From Leptolinea sp964420995 (GTDB lineage Bacteria > Chloroflexota > Anaerolineae > Anaerolineales > Anaerolineaceae): a stretch of DNA of 64,000 bases. A program made the position numbers and the translations under genes. Within the stretch, counting starts at the first letter, position 1, and every line of letters begins with the position of its first letter. The notes under the pieces are model-generated. The model did no database searches. It was not told the DNA's origin and saw only the letters and a program-made list of their open reading frames with translations. This document shows, piece after piece, positions 17,103 through 26,158 of the stretch. The DNA lies in assembly GCA_964420995.1 (NCBI GenBank), contig CAYQUX010000008.1:1-64000 (forward strand), in the 5' to 3' direction.

Positions 17103-17981
17103 ATGACAAGGAAATCATTTATCAAGAAGCACCCTGTGCTGACCTATTTTGCCCTGACATTCGCAATTTCATGGGGTGGAATTCTCATGATGATCGGTAC
17201 TGGCGGTATTCTGGGTACGGAAGAAATATCCGACAGTGTGATGCCCTATGTATATCTGGCAACTCTTCTCGGCCCCAGTCTGGCAGGTCTTTTGTTGACC
17301 GGTCTGGTTGATGGAAAGGCCGGCTTTCGCGAATTACTATCACGGTTGTTTAAGTGGCGTGTGGGTGCTCAATGGTATGCCGTGGCACTGTTGACCGTCC
17401 CGGTTTTGATCACATCGATCCTCTTTGTGCTATCACAAACGTCCACGTCATATCTTCCCGCCATAATCACAACGGATGACAGGATCGGCCTTTTGCTGAC
17501 CGGCATTGTGATGGGGCTGATGGTAGGGCTATTTGAGGAACTGGGCTGGACAGGGTTCGTTGTGCCCAGGTTAAGGCAGCGTTTTGGTATCCTGACGACC
17601 GGGCTGATCGTGGGCTTCCTGTGGGGAGCATGGCATTTCCCTCTCTTCCTGGGAAGCATCCGTTTATCCGGATCGCTCCATCCTTACATTTACCTCTCGG
17701 TGCTGCTCTTCTCGTTTTTGCCTGCCTGCAGAGTACTTATGTTATGGGCATACGATCATACCAGAAGCCTGTTCGTAACAATACTTATGCACGCACTTCT
17801 CACAGCCAGCCAATTGATCCTCATTCCTTCGGGAATATCCGGAACACAGGTCGTAACCTACGACCTGCTGTTTGCCGCTGCGTTGTGGATCATCGTAGCG
17901 CTGGTCGCTTTTGCCAAAGGCGGTCGTCTCTGGCAGCCGTCGAGCCAGAAGCGGGTGGCTGAGGTCAACACCAAAGCCTGA
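17103..17981 (+). CDS. CPBP-family intramembrane metalloprotease
   Basis: 292 aa, AAGGAG upstream. Multi-pass membrane protein with the CPBP (CAAX protease/Rce1-like) signatures: motif 1 FEELGWTGFVVPRL (Glu145-Glu146 ... Arg), motif 2 FLWGAWHFPLF, and a late HALL region (ILMHALLTASQL). These Glu and His residues form the glutamate-dependent intramembrane protease site. Bacterial members are linked to peptide maturation or immunity to peptide toxins. The second gene of the operon behind the LuxR-type regulator. Confidence 0.88.
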   Translation: MTRKSFIKKHPVLTYFALTFAISWGGILMMIGTGGILGTEEISDSVMPYVYLATLLGPSLAGLLLTGLVDGKAGFRELLSRLFKWRVGAQWYAVALLTVPVLITSILFVLSQTSTSYLPAIITTDDRIGLLLTGIVMGLMVGLFEELGWTGFVVPRLRQRFGILTTGLIVGFLWGAWHFPLFLGSIRLSGSLHPYIYLSVLLFSFLPACRVLMLWAYDHTRSLFVTILMHALLTASQLILIPSGISGTQVVTYDLLFAAALWIIVALVAFAKGGRLWQPSSQKRVAEVNTKA

Positions 17982-18045
17982 TAACCCCGGCTGAAATTCT
18001 GGTCGGAAAGAATAACTGGCTTACTTTTTTCGAAAGGAGAACATC

Positions 18046-18903
18046 ATGACAAAAAGAATCCTTGTGCTGGGTGGAACCGGTCTATTTGGAAGCCCAACCT
18101 CCCGCCAATTGAAAGCCGATGGTTTTCAGGTGCGTATCCTTGCCCGGGATGTCAAGAAGGCCCAAAACATGTTTCCCGATGGTTATGAATTCACCCCGGG
18201 TGATGTGACCGATCCCGCCAGCCTTGAAAAAGCCATGACCGGTTGTACCGGTGTGCATATCAGCATTGGAGGAGCGGTAGATCAGCTTAGTGCCGAGAAT
18301 GTATCCACCCTGGCATCGAAAGTCGGTGTGGAACGCATCAGCTATATTTCCGGCGCTACGGTAGCTGAAAAGAACCGATGGTTCCCCATGGTAGCTCAAA
18401 AACTGGAGGCTGAAAAAGCGATCGGTGACAGTGGGGTGGCTTATACCATTTTCTGCCCAACCTGGCCGATGGAACAACTCGCCCGCTTTGCCCAGAACGG
18501 AAAACCCTCTCTTATCGGCAAACAACCGCTGCCAGTGCACTTCTTTGCTGCCAATGACCTGGCCTGTATGGTCTCAAAATCCTACCAATTGGCAGAAGCC
18601 GGGAATAAACGCTTTTACGTTTACGGTCCAGATGCGATGACGTTGAAAACAGCTCTCGAACGCTACTGCGCCGTTTTTCATCCTGAAGTCTCCAGAATAG
18701 GGGTTACGCCTGTCTGGTTGGTGAAGATCCTGGGGACAATCACCGGTAATGAGATGCTCAAATTCGCCACGGACCTGATGGGCTATTTCGACAAGACACC
18801 CGAAGTGGGAGACCCCACTGAGGCCAATCAAATCCTCGGGGCACCGGCCACCACTCTGGACGCCTGGATGGAATCACTCAAATTATATGGAATGGAAAAA
18901 TGA
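18046..18903 (+). CDS. NmrA-like NAD(P)-binding protein (atypical SDR)
   Basis: 285 aa, with AAGGAG upstream. N-terminal Rossmann motif ILVLGGTGLFGSPTSRQL (GxxGxxG), then FTPGDVTDPASLEKAM and a substrate-binding C-terminal part. The catalytic YxxxK of classical SDRs is not in the expected context, which fits the NmrA/atypical group that may act as redox sensor or reductase. Its stop codon overlaps the flavodoxin start (ATGA at 18900), indicating translational coupling. Confidence 0.85.
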   Translation: MTKRILVLGGTGLFGSPTSRQLKADGFQVRILARDVKKAQNMFPDGYEFTPGDVTDPASLEKAMTGCTGVHISIGGAVDQLSAENVSTLASKVGVERISYISGATVAEKNRWFPMVAQKLEAEKAIGDSGVAYTIFCPTWPMEQLARFAQNGKPSLIGKQPLPVHFFAANDLACMVSKSYQLAEAGNKRFYVYGPDAMTLKTALERYCAVFHPEVSRIGVTPVWLVKILGTITGNEMLKFATDLMGYFDKTPEVGDPTEANQILGAPATTLDAWMESLKLYGMEK

Positions 18904-19499
18904 ACAAAAGAATTCTTGTAACCTATGCCACCATGTCCGGTTCCACCGTTGACGTTGCCCGGGCTGTCGCAGACGCACTTAGTCAAATTGGAGACGCCGT
19001 TGATTTGCTGCCAATCTCACAGGTTGAAAAAATTTCATCCTATGACGCCGTAGTTCTTGGCGCGCCGATGATCCTGGAATGGCATCATGATATGGTGAAA
19101 TTCATTATGAAAAATCAGGAATCCCTCAAAGATATTCCCGTCGCATACTTCACGACCCAATTAAACCTGACAAAACTTCCGGAAACGAAAATCAGCGGTG
19201 TCCCCATTTTCCTTGACCCTAAACTGGCAAAATCACCAAACCAGTCGAATAAGATGAACATCGTTGAAAAGAAAGGTACACCGGCGAGTTGCATGGGATC
19301 AACTTTGAAAAAAGCTCCCATGGTAAAGCCGGTCAACATTGGCTTTTTCGGTGGCGAGCTGGATTATGGCAAGCTAAAGCTGCTGCCGAAATTGTTTGTT
19401 AAATTCATCATCCGGGGTGACGAAGGCGACTATCGCAACTGGGATGCCATTCACGAATGGGCAGAAGCCATTCGTCCCCAATTCGAGAAAACAAATTGA
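18900..19499 (+). CDS. Flavodoxin-domain protein
   Basis: 199 aa, overlapping the previous gene by 4 bp. RILVTYATMSGSTVDVARAV is the FMN phosphate loop of flavodoxins (T..T.A.A). AVVLGAPMILEWHHDMVKFI follows as the second flavin loop, in the style of menaquinone-dependent protoporphyrinogen oxidase-like (HemG-type) flavodoxins. Probably passes electrons to or from the neighbouring NmrA-like protein. Cytosolic; no transmembrane helix. Confidence 0.85.
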   Translation: MNKRILVTYATMSGSTVDVARAVADALSQIGDAVDLLPISQVEKISSYDAVVLGAPMILEWHHDMVKFIMKNQESLKDIPVAYFTTQLNLTKLPETKISGVPIFLDPKLAKSPNQSNKMNIVEKKGTPASCMGSTLKKAPMVKPVNIGFFGGELDYGKLKLLPKLFVKFIIRGDEGDYRNWDAIHEWAEAIRPQFEKTN

Positions 19500-19527
19500 A
19501 CCAATTATTTGAAAGTGGGTGATTATA

Positions 19528-21039
19528 ATGAAAATACAAAATTATCTATTCCCTGCAATCCTCGGCTGTACAGTATTGGCGTTACTACCTCAAATGCTAA
19601 ACAAACCAGCGCTGGCTAAATCCACGATGAGTAATCCTACTCATGAGGCTATCGACGCCTACGTTGAAGATCAAATGCGGCGGTTGAACATTCCTGGCGT
19701 GTCACTGGCAATTGTAGAAGGCGACCAGATCGTACATCAACGCGGTTTTGGCCAGGCGCGCCAAGGCAATGGGGCGCCAACTCCCCAGACACCCTTCTTT
19801 ATCGGCTCACTTACGAAATCAATGACCGCTTTGGCTGTGATGCAGCTTGTCGAAGCCGGCAAGGTTGAGTTGGATAGCCCGGTTCAAAACTATCTGCCCT
19901 GGTTCCGGGTTGCGGATCCCCAGGCATCCGCCCGGATGACGGTTCGTAACCTGCTGAACCAGACGAGCGGATTGCCCACGTCATCAGGTGAGATTCAAAT
20001 GGCTGATTTCGATGATAGCCCAGACGCAGCCGAACGGCAGGCGCGGGAGCTATCGACAGTCGCGCTTTCCCACACGGTTGGTTCAACGTTCGAATACAGC
20101 AATGCGAATTACAATTTGCTTGGACTGATCATTGAAGCAGCCAGCGGCGAAACCTACGCGGACTATATTCAAAAGCACATTTTCATCCCATTGGATATGC
20201 GTCATAGCTATACATCGCCATCTGCGGTGAAAATGAACAGCCTGGCGGAAGGGCATCGATACTGGTTCACTATTCCATTCATTTCCCCCAATACACCTGT
20301 TCCAGGCGGCTCTCTTGCCGCTGGCCAGATCATCTCCTGTTCTGAAGACGTATCCCATTACATGATCGCCCTACTGAATGGGGGACATTATGGAGGCGCG
20401 CAAATCCTATCGAAAAAGGGCATTGCTGAAATGCAAACTGGCGCGGCAGAAGATATCGTTATGGGGATATCAATGGGCAAGTACGGGATGGGGTGGTTTG
20501 TTGACGAAAGTGGAAGAAACAAGCTCATCTGGCATAGTGGTACCACTCCCGATTTTGGTGGATTTATCGCTTTACTGCCAGGGCAAAAGAAAGGCTTGCT
20601 TCTGCTCTTTAATGCCAACCATCACTGGTTCACCCCTGTATTGTCTGACTTTGGAGGGGGAGCAGCCGCTTTACTCGCCGGCGATCAGCCAAAACCAATC
20701 GAGTTTGTCAGCATGATCCCCTGGATGCTGCGCAGCCTGCTGTTCATCCCGTTGATCCAGATCATTGACGTAACTGCCACAATGCGACTCTTGCGCCGCT
20801 GGAAATCCAAACCCGAAATCCGGCCAGGTCGCGGGCGGCTGTGGGGCAGGCACATTCTCCTCCCGCTGATTCCAAATTTACTGATTGCCAGTACCCTCAT
20901 CCCTCTGTTTGGAAAAACGCGCGGTTATTTGATGCTCTACATGCCGGATTATTCATGGACAGCTCTTCTCTGCGGGAGTTTCGCCGGAATCTGGATGGTC
21001 CTGCGCACATGGCTGATCAAACACTCCACCCGGGGCTAA
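19528..21039 (+). CDS. Serine hydrolase (beta-lactamase class C/esterase type) with membrane tail
   Basis: About 503 aa from ATG 19528; GTG 19519 is an alternative. An N-terminal signal peptide (FPAILGCTVLALLPQ) is followed by the beta-lactamase fold: nucleophile motif SLTK in FFIGSLTKSMTAL, YSNANYN as YxN, and HSGTTPDFGG as HxG in place of KTG. The C-terminal 110 residues carry about three hydrophobic helices (SMIPWMLRSLLFIPLIQI; HILLPLIPNLLIASTLIPLF; LLCGSFAGIWMVL). The catalytic domain is therefore held at the outer face. The family includes esterases, D-aminopeptidases and penicillin-binding proteins; substrate unknown. Last gene of the operon, followed by a strong hairpin. Confidence 0.9.
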   Translation: MKIQNYLFPAILGCTVLALLPQMLNKPALAKSTMSNPTHEAIDAYVEDQMRRLNIPGVSLAIVEGDQIVHQRGFGQARQGNGAPTPQTPFFIGSLTKSMTALAVMQLVEAGKVELDSPVQNYLPWFRVADPQASARMTVRNLLNQTSGLPTSSGEIQMADFDDSPDAAERQARELSTVALSHTVGSTFEYSNANYNLLGLIIEAASGETYADYIQKHIFIPLDMRHSYTSPSAVKMNSLAEGHRYWFTIPFISPNTPVPGGSLAAGQIISCSEDVSHYMIALLNGGHYGGAQILSKKGIAEMQTGAAEDIVMGISMGKYGMGWFVDESGRNKLIWHSGTTPDFGGFIALLPGQKKGLLLLFNANHHWFTPVLSDFGGGAAALLAGDQPKPIEFVSMIPWMLRSLLFIPLIQIIDVTATMRLLRRWKSKPEIRPGRGRLWGRHILLPLIPNLLIASTLIPLFGKTRGYLMLYMPDYSWTALLCGSFAGIWMVLRTWLIKHSTRG

Positions 21040-21065
21040 AGAGGAAAAAAGGTTTGAGATCAATT

Positions 21066-21091
21066 CGCCCTCCATAAAAATATGGAGGGCG
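21066..21091 (+). terminator. Hairpin after the serine hydrolase gene
   Basis: Perfect 11-bp stem CGCCCTCCATA / TATGGAGGGCG with AAAA loop. There is no T-run; instead a TATAAT follows at 21094-21099, so it may end the operon while a promoter starts next to it. Confidence 0.65.
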
Positions 21092-21280
21092 CGTATAATT
21101 TCATTGCAATCCAGAATAATTGTTTTTGTCATTCGCAAGGTTTTCCAATAATAGTATGGATATAGGAACATGCCGTGGTCAAAGCGGAGGATTTAGGAGT
21201 GTGATCACGACCATGCCCGGTTGAGAAAAATTCTCTCCTGTAAAACAATCAATATTTCGTTCCGCACCGAGGAGTTACTC

Positions 21281-22690
21281 GTGACTCTACCAATGCGCCT
21301 CAAATCTTTCCTCACCCGGCCCCGTCTCATCATCAATTCATTCGTGCTGGTTTCATTTTGTGCCCTCTGGATCCGCGATGTCATCTACTGGTTCACAAAG
21401 GACGCCTTTGGAACCAGTCTGAATTACTGGGCGTATACCGATTGGTTGATCGATTATTCCCAGGGGTTCATCCGTCGAGGGCTGTCTGGTGAAATGTGGC
21501 GGTTGATTCCGGCGTCCATCCCGCCGCTCGTGTTCGTTGCGGCGCTATCGTGGATCTTGATCCTGGTCGCTGCCTTTGGGTATGTGCGATTGCTGAGCCG
21601 ATCCTGGAAGGATTTCCATCCATTGACCCTGTTCGGGTTGCTCTTTCTCCCCTCGTTGTTTGTGTTTTACCTGCATGATCACAATGCCATCGCCCGCAAG
21701 GAAATCCTGGGGTATGTCACCGTGCTGCTCCATCTGCTGGTTGTGGAAAAAACGCTTCCGCTCAAAGAGGGTTCAAAACCTTCAGGGACAAATCTGCGGC
21801 GTTATGTGGGGTGGGTGCTGCCCATCACAGTGATCCTTCTTCCGGCCATCGTTCTGGTGCATGAGGGAAATTTCCTCCTGTTCGTCCCGCTGCATACCAT
21901 GATCACACTGACGATCATCCAGATGATTGCCCGTCCAGGCAACAGGAAAGCTGTTTTGTGGACCGGGTTGCTTTACATCCCCGCAGCCATTGCGTTTGGA
22001 GTCGTGTATCTTTCGGGTACTCCGGGCTACCCGATGCTGCTCGGCATCTGTGAAAAATGGGCGGCCGCCGGCGCGATCCGGGAAGGTTCGTGTGTTTTGC
22101 CCCCCGACAAGTTGAGTGGATCGACCCTGCCCGGCTCTTTCATTCCCATGCAGTGGACGCTGCCCAAGGCCGCCGGCATAACAGCGATGATCATTTCGAT
22201 GAACTGGAAAGCATGGATCATTATCCTGCCAACCTTATTCGTTTCGCTCTGGTATCTCAGCCGGCAGGCGTTATATTCCATTCTCCGTTCCCGGTTTCCG
22301 CAATCCTTCACCCTGCCGTCAGTGTTGAGCTATACCAGCCTGTTCTTTCGCAAGTATTTTTTGATCCCCTTCATGTTTTCCCTGCCGACCTATTTAACAG
22401 CCTACGATTACGGCCGGTGGTTTACTGTTGCCTGTATTAATTTTGCCATGCTGGCGGTCTCGGCGAATCTGCCCTGCATGGAATTCGACCTCCGCGTGAA
22501 GGATAACGATGCCGGAACCACCCCAATTATTACACCGGAACATCTCGATCATCACCTGGTTTTTTATGGCGTTTCAATCGTCCTGTGCATCCTGGTGCTG
22601 GTTTTATGGCTGCCCCATTATTGCCTGTTCAGTTGCGATATCATCAGGAGCCCGCTCGAGTTTTTCTCGCACTCTTTTTACGCACACTAA
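21281..22690 (+). CDS. Multi-pass membrane protein of unknown function
   Basis: 469 aa from GTG 21281, chosen because GAGGAG lies six bases upstream; the frame is also open from TTG 21221. About ten hydrophobic helices. The segment YTDWLIDYSQGFIRRGLSGE after the first helix is a hallmark of a group of uncharacterised bacterial integral membrane proteins (Y.QGF.RRGL.G), often near polysaccharide genes and possibly glycosyltransferase- or EpsG-like. No catalytic motif could be confirmed. It stands alone. Confidence 0.8.
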   Translation: MTLPMRLKSFLTRPRLIINSFVLVSFCALWIRDVIYWFTKDAFGTSLNYWAYTDWLIDYSQGFIRRGLSGEMWRLIPASIPPLVFVAALSWILILVAAFGYVRLLSRSWKDFHPLTLFGLLFLPSLFVFYLHDHNAIARKEILGYVTVLLHLLVVEKTLPLKEGSKPSGTNLRRYVGWVLPITVILLPAIVLVHEGNFLLFVPLHTMITLTIIQMIARPGNRKAVLWTGLLYIPAAIAFGVVYLSGTPGYPMLLGICEKWAAAGAIREGSCVLPPDKLSGSTLPGSFIPMQWTLPKAAGITAMIISMNWKAWIIILPTLFVSLWYLSRQALYSILRSRFPQSFTLPSVLSYTSLFFRKYFLIPFMFSLPTYLTAYDYGRWFTVACINFAMLAVSANLPCMEFDLRVKDNDAGTTPIITPEHLDHHLVFYGVSIVLCILVLVLWLPHYCLFSCDIIRSPLEFFSHSFYAH

Positions 22691-22964
22691 CATGCCGGAT
22701 GAGCTCGTTGTCTTTTATTGTATTTCTGGATGTGCGTATCCACGACATGCAGTCACCTGCAAATCGTTTTCGTGATTAATACGGATAATCGTCCCTGGGG
22801 TTCATTTGGGAACGCAAACCATTTGCCCCCGTCCACAAATAGCATCCGCTTTTATGCTACACTAACTTTGGGTGTATCCGATGACCATTCAAAGTACCAT
22901 TCAAATTGGTGATGTTATTCGTCATGCTGTGGCATTCAATATTAATAACTGGTCAGGTGGCGCG

Positions 22965-23537
22965 ATGAATTCTGATTCCTTAATCCAATCTGTCCAAGAT
23001 TTTTTCGTTGTTCTGGAGGAAAGAAAGATAGATTATGTTCTCGTTGGGGGAATAGCCATCCTTCATTATGTTGAAGGACGAAACACGCAGGATTTGGATC
23101 TGCTCATTGCGGTTTCTTCCCTGGAAAAATTGCCCGAATTAAAAATCACAAGCAGAGATATGTATTTCGTCCATGCGAATTATGGTGAGCTGCAAATTGA
23201 TCTTCTTCTTACGCAAAATCCATTGTTTAAAGAAGTCCATAAAGAGTATTCAAAGGTTCAAAAATTCCTTGACAGGAATATCCCCCTGGCAACAGTGGAA
23301 GGTTTAATATTATTGAAACTATATGCACTGCCTTCTTTATATCGGCAGGGAAATTTCGCACGAGTTGGCATCTACGAAAATGATATTGCCACCTTGATAC
23401 ATTATTACCAGCCTGATGTTGCCACCTTACTCGATGAAATTTCAAAATATGTAAACGCACCGGATCTAAACGAAATCAAAGACATAGTATCTGATCTTCA
23501 AAAGCGCATTAATCGTTTCAAGAATGAGGCGCCCTAA
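22965..23537 (+). CDS. Nucleotidyltransferase-fold protein (AbiEii/MNT-like)
   Basis: 190 aa from ATG 22965 (AGGTGG upstream); the frame is open further upstream to 22872. IDYVLVGGIAILHYVEGR followed by NTQDLDLLIAV gives the polymerase-beta-type GG...DxD core (Gly28-Gly29, Asp43, Asp45). The later LATVEGLILLKLYALPSLYR is typical of AbiEii-like or stand-alone nucleotidyltransferases. Such proteins transfer a nucleotide to tRNA, protein or an antibiotic, and many are toxins of toxin-antitoxin pairs. No antitoxin-like gene is adjacent, so the partner, if any, is missing. AT-rich. The stretch 22691-22964 before it shows no gene, only a weak hairpin-like GGATGAGCTCG. Confidence 0.7.
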   Translation: MNSDSLIQSVQDFFVVLEERKIDYVLVGGIAILHYVEGRNTQDLDLLIAVSSLEKLPELKITSRDMYFVHANYGELQIDLLLTQNPLFKEVHKEYSKVQKFLDRNIPLATVEGLILLKLYALPSLYRQGNFARVGIYENDIATLIHYYQPDVATLLDEISKYVNAPDLNEIKDIVSDLQKRINRFKNEAP

Positions 23538-23606
23538 TTAGATACTAAACTATCAGGAATAATTACTATCCCGGGATGTGTGGTATTCCCGGGTTTCTTC
23601 ACAGGA

Positions 23607-23842
23607 GTAGGATGAGCTCGATTTTGAGCGCATCATCTACCTGCCATGCACTTGCACCTCCGGCGAAGAACAGCCGCGCATCGGTATGCCAGCCTGCACA
23701 CGAAGAGTGGAGAATCGGTCATACGCAAGATATGCGACGAGTGAAACGAAGGGCAATGAGCGGGGAATGCAGGCCTGCACTCCGAACGAAGTGAGGGGTG
23801 TGTATGGGTATAAGTTTAGGCTGGTGCTGGCGGGATAAATAA
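23607..23842 (+). repeat. Intergenic repeat copy R8
   Basis: Complete copy. The hairpin arms GTAGGATGAGCTC and GAGCGCATCATCTAC are followed by an open frame DELDFERIIYLPCTCTSGEE then QPRIGMPACTRRVEN. The 3' part reads YGYKFRLVLAG-stop (TAA near 23836-23838) in another frame. About 25 extra bases (GCAGGCCTGCACTCCGAACG...) lie before the tail. A terminator and promoter follow immediately. Confidence 0.75.
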
Positions 23843-23862
23843 GTTTTTGTTTTGGTGAGAAA

Positions 23863-23890
23863 AACGCTCTGAGAAATCAGGGCGCTTTTT
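23863..23890 (+). terminator. Rho-independent terminator after R8
   Basis: CGCTCTGA (23865-23872) pairs with TCAGGGCG (23877-23884), one G-T wobble, GAAA loop, then five T. Confidence 0.75.
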
Positions 23891-23898
23891 GTGTTCAG

Positions 23899-23926
23899 TT
23901 GCGGGGAATTTGGGGGTGATTATAAT
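23899..23926 (+). promoter_or_regulatory. Promoter after the R8 terminator
   Basis: TTGCGG (23899-23904), 16-bp spacer, perfect TATAAT (23921-23926). It would transcribe a 39-codon ORF at 23943 and then the gene at 24082. Confidence 0.6.
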
Positions 23927-23942
23927 TATTCAAGTGGTGAAA

Positions 23943-24062
23943 ATGAAGAAAAAATTCATTTCCCAAAACAAAGTTCACGCCCGACCAGCGCCACAGTCCA
24001 CAGGGCTGGTTGGCGAACGCATATCTTTTGGCGGCATGTTTCTAGTTATGAATCTCTTTTAA
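23943..24062 (+). CDS. Short ORF between the promoter and the next gene
   Basis: 39 codons, ATG with a weak Shine-Dalgarno sequence (AAGTGGTGAA), ending 19 bp before the next start. The predicted peptide is basic and then neutral (MKKKFISQNKVHARPAPQ...) and has no recognisable family. It includes an imperfect inverted repeat (GACCAGC / GCTGGTT), so it may be an untranslated leader or gene relic rather than a coding gene. Confidence 0.2.
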   Translation: MKKKFISQNKVHARPAPQSTGLVGERISFGGMFLVMNLF

Positions 24063-24081
24063 GAAAATTTGTGGATGAAGG

Positions 24082-25431
24082 ATGAATGGAATTTTGAAAT
24101 TACGAATCCTATTTAAATCCGGTATTTTTGTTTTCTTATCTTTTTTAGTCGCGGGTTCATCAACTAAACAGAATCTACAAATAGCAATAAAACCTTTAGA
24201 CGCTACCAAAACTCCTGAAATCTTTTTGATAGAAACACCTAGTCCGCTAGCTACTCTACCACCAACCCCAATATCTGAAGATATTTCTAAAGCCCTACTT
24301 GTTGAATGTATAGGGCCATTTTCTATCAAAATTACAAATTTTTCACTACTTAGCCCATTGAAAGTAAGCAGGAGATTTATATCAGATTCTGAAACTATTG
24401 TTGACTTGCTGCCACAAGAGACGTACATAGATAACGTAACATGGGACGGTACACAATACTTCTACCTAGGTGAAGATGAATGGGGCAATAAGACTGATGA
24501 AGTGGAAGTAACATCAGAAATTGATAAAGTTACGCTTGAACGGGGTCTTTTTTATTCCTGGGAGCAATCTGCCAAACAGAATGGTGTCCCAAACCGAATA
24601 ATTACAATTGAAAGTTCATCAACTATGTACGCCTACCAAATCCATGGTGTATCTGTAGAACTAATTTATGAGAAGGCGGTTGCCGATTCATTCACAGAAG
24701 CACAAATGGAGGGGTATTTCATTGAGGCAGTATGGTTCTTTCATCGTCACTGGCAACTATACGGGGGGTTCCCATACGATGAGTTTAGAATCACGTGTTG
24801 GGATAGTGAAAATGTTATTTTTGAAAATGCTTTAGGCTTTCAAGTGCCCTTTTCTTTTCTTCAGATTAGCATGCAGCAAGTGCTTGCCCATTCTGGTGAG
24901 GCGTTATCCCATGGGGTTGGTCATGCTTGGATAGGAGATGCTATCACATTCGATAACGGGTGGATATGGGAAGGTTTTGAACATTACAATGGAATTATTA
25001 CTCTGCCAACACGGTCGAATTTCTTGATACGTGATCTGAATGACGGTAGATTCACCAGGCATGTTAATGAACCATTGAATACGATGTACGCCAACTTATT
25101 TAGAACACCAGATGATTATGCTTATTATGCAAAAGGTGGTTTCTTAGCCCATAAAATTTCTACAAGGCTAATAGATGAGACCGAATCAAATTATGAACAG
25201 TTCCTAAGATATCTCTATGATAAATATTATATGACCCAAAATGGCAGAGAGTATTCAAAACATACAAGTGGTTATTTGAGTACGGGTGTATTACTTTCTG
25301 AGTTGAATACCTTTTCGGGCTTAGATTTTACCGACATGTTTGACAAATATGTTTATGGCGTGGAGGATATAACGATTGGATTACAGATTGATGAGCGTTA
25401 CTTACCGATATTTGCAGAACCCTTGTATTAG
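24082..25431 (+). CDS. Secreted gluzincin (M61-like) fold protein with a degenerate active site
   Basis: 449 aa. N-terminal hydrophobic segment (GIFVFLSFLVAGSS) is a signal peptide or anchor. Then a Thr/Pro linker, a beta-rich domain (about 70-220) and a helical domain with LSHGVGHAWIG and WIWEGFEHYNGI. This is the layout of M1/M61 gluzincin peptidases (HExxH ... W..EG...Y). Here, however, the motif is HGVGH (277-281), with Gly where the catalytic Glu should be; the third ligand Glu297 and both His remain. It is thus probably a zinc-binding non-enzyme, or uses another mechanism. AT-rich. It is followed by an attC-like structure. A second, related case is at 53029. Confidence 0.6.
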   Translation: MNGILKLRILFKSGIFVFLSFLVAGSSTKQNLQIAIKPLDATKTPEIFLIETPSPLATLPPTPISEDISKALLVECIGPFSIKITNFSLLSPLKVSRRFISDSETIVDLLPQETYIDNVTWDGTQYFYLGEDEWGNKTDEVEVTSEIDKVTLERGLFYSWEQSAKQNGVPNRIITIESSSTMYAYQIHGVSVELIYEKAVADSFTEAQMEGYFIEAVWFFHRHWQLYGGFPYDEFRITCWDSENVIFENALGFQVPFSFLQISMQQVLAHSGEALSHGVGHAWIGDAITFDNGWIWEGFEHYNGIITLPTRSNFLIRDLNDGRFTRHVNEPLNTMYANLFRTPDDYAYYAKGGFLAHKISTRLIDETESNYEQFLRYLYDKYYMTQNGREYSKHTSGYLSTGVLLSELNTFSGLDFTDMFDKYVYGVEDITIGLQIDERYLPIFAEPLY

Positions 25432-25453
25432 CATACAGATAAGTTTACCTGTC

Positions 25454-25577
25454 GCCTAACAAAGCGTAAACTTGCTTGGTGGGGATCCTACGGTATATTC
25501 AAGTATTTTTCTCGCTTCGAGTTTTCTCTGCTCCCAAGCAGAATCCACGCCCGCCCACACGCAAGTAACTCGAACGA
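25454..25577 (+). repeat. attC-like structure 1
   Basis: Starts GCCTAAC (fits the RYYYAAC box of integron attC sites). AAAGCG, ACTTGCTTGGTGGG and, at the far end, CCCACACGCAAGT pair as the inner arms. About 124 bp long, within attC range, with a variable central part. The right-hand GTTRRRY box is degraded (AACTCGAACG). It lies 22 bp after the preceding gene stop, where a cassette attC would be. Confidence 0.45.
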
Positions 25578-25639
25578 TTGGGTGGCTTACATGAGCAGCA
25601 CTTGGGATCTCTAGAGTAGTGATTGCAAGGATCAAAAAT

Positions 25640-26158
25640 ATGCAAAAAGAAAATAGCATCCCCTCTATGACCACACAAGCGAAGATAGCCCTCTATTTTC
25701 TCGCCATTGGTATATCACTCCTCTTGGGAGGAATTGCATACCAGATAATGGTTGGTTTATCCACAATGGCAATAACAGATGAGTCTATTGAGCGATTCGG
25801 ATATATGCTGATGTCGCGGGGGTCTATTCTGCTTATTGTGGCCTATGCGATGGTGTTCTTTTCGGGCATCGCCTTTTGGTTACTTGGTCCCTACAAGCTT
25901 AAAAGCGATAGATGGTTTTTGATAGCCTTTCTTCTGTTCTACATTTGGCTTCCAGTAGATCTATACACCATTAGCTTGGATATACGATTTGCCTTGCTAT
26001 TCAGTCCCAATGTACCAATTACAAACGATTTGAAATCTCTTTTCCTCTCCCGGCAACAATCCCTTGGTCCAGTTCCACTAATAATGCTACTGGGCTATTT
26101 GACGGCGATAGGAATGATGGTTTTCAAACCTGGTTCTAAAAAACGTCAACCAAGATAG
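25640..26158 (+). CDS. Four-helix membrane protein, unknown family
   Basis: 172 aa from ATG 25640 (AAGGA upstream; GTG 25619 also in frame). Four hydrophobic helices: IALYFLAIGISLLLGGIAYQ, ILLIVAYAMVFFSGIAFWLL, FLIAFLLFYIWLPV and LIMLLGYLTAIGMMVF. The loops hold few conserved polar residues and no motif was recognised. It is flanked by two attC-like structures in the same orientation, i.e. it has the layout of an integron gene cassette, and such cassettes often carry small membrane proteins of unknown function. Confidence 0.7.
   Translation: MQKENSIPSMTTQAKIALYFLAIGISLLLGGIAYQIMVGLSTMAITDESIERFGYMLMSRGSILLIVAYAMVFFSGIAFWLLGPYKLKSDRWFLIAFLLFYIWLPVDLYTISLDIRFALLFSPNVPITNDLKSLFLSRQQSLGPVPLIMLLGYLTAIGMMVFKPGSKKRQPR

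Noticed and set aside
22691..22760. Possible further copy (R7) of the repeat, beginning GGATGAGCTCG
   Set aside because: Only 11 bases match and no downstream part of the family follows.
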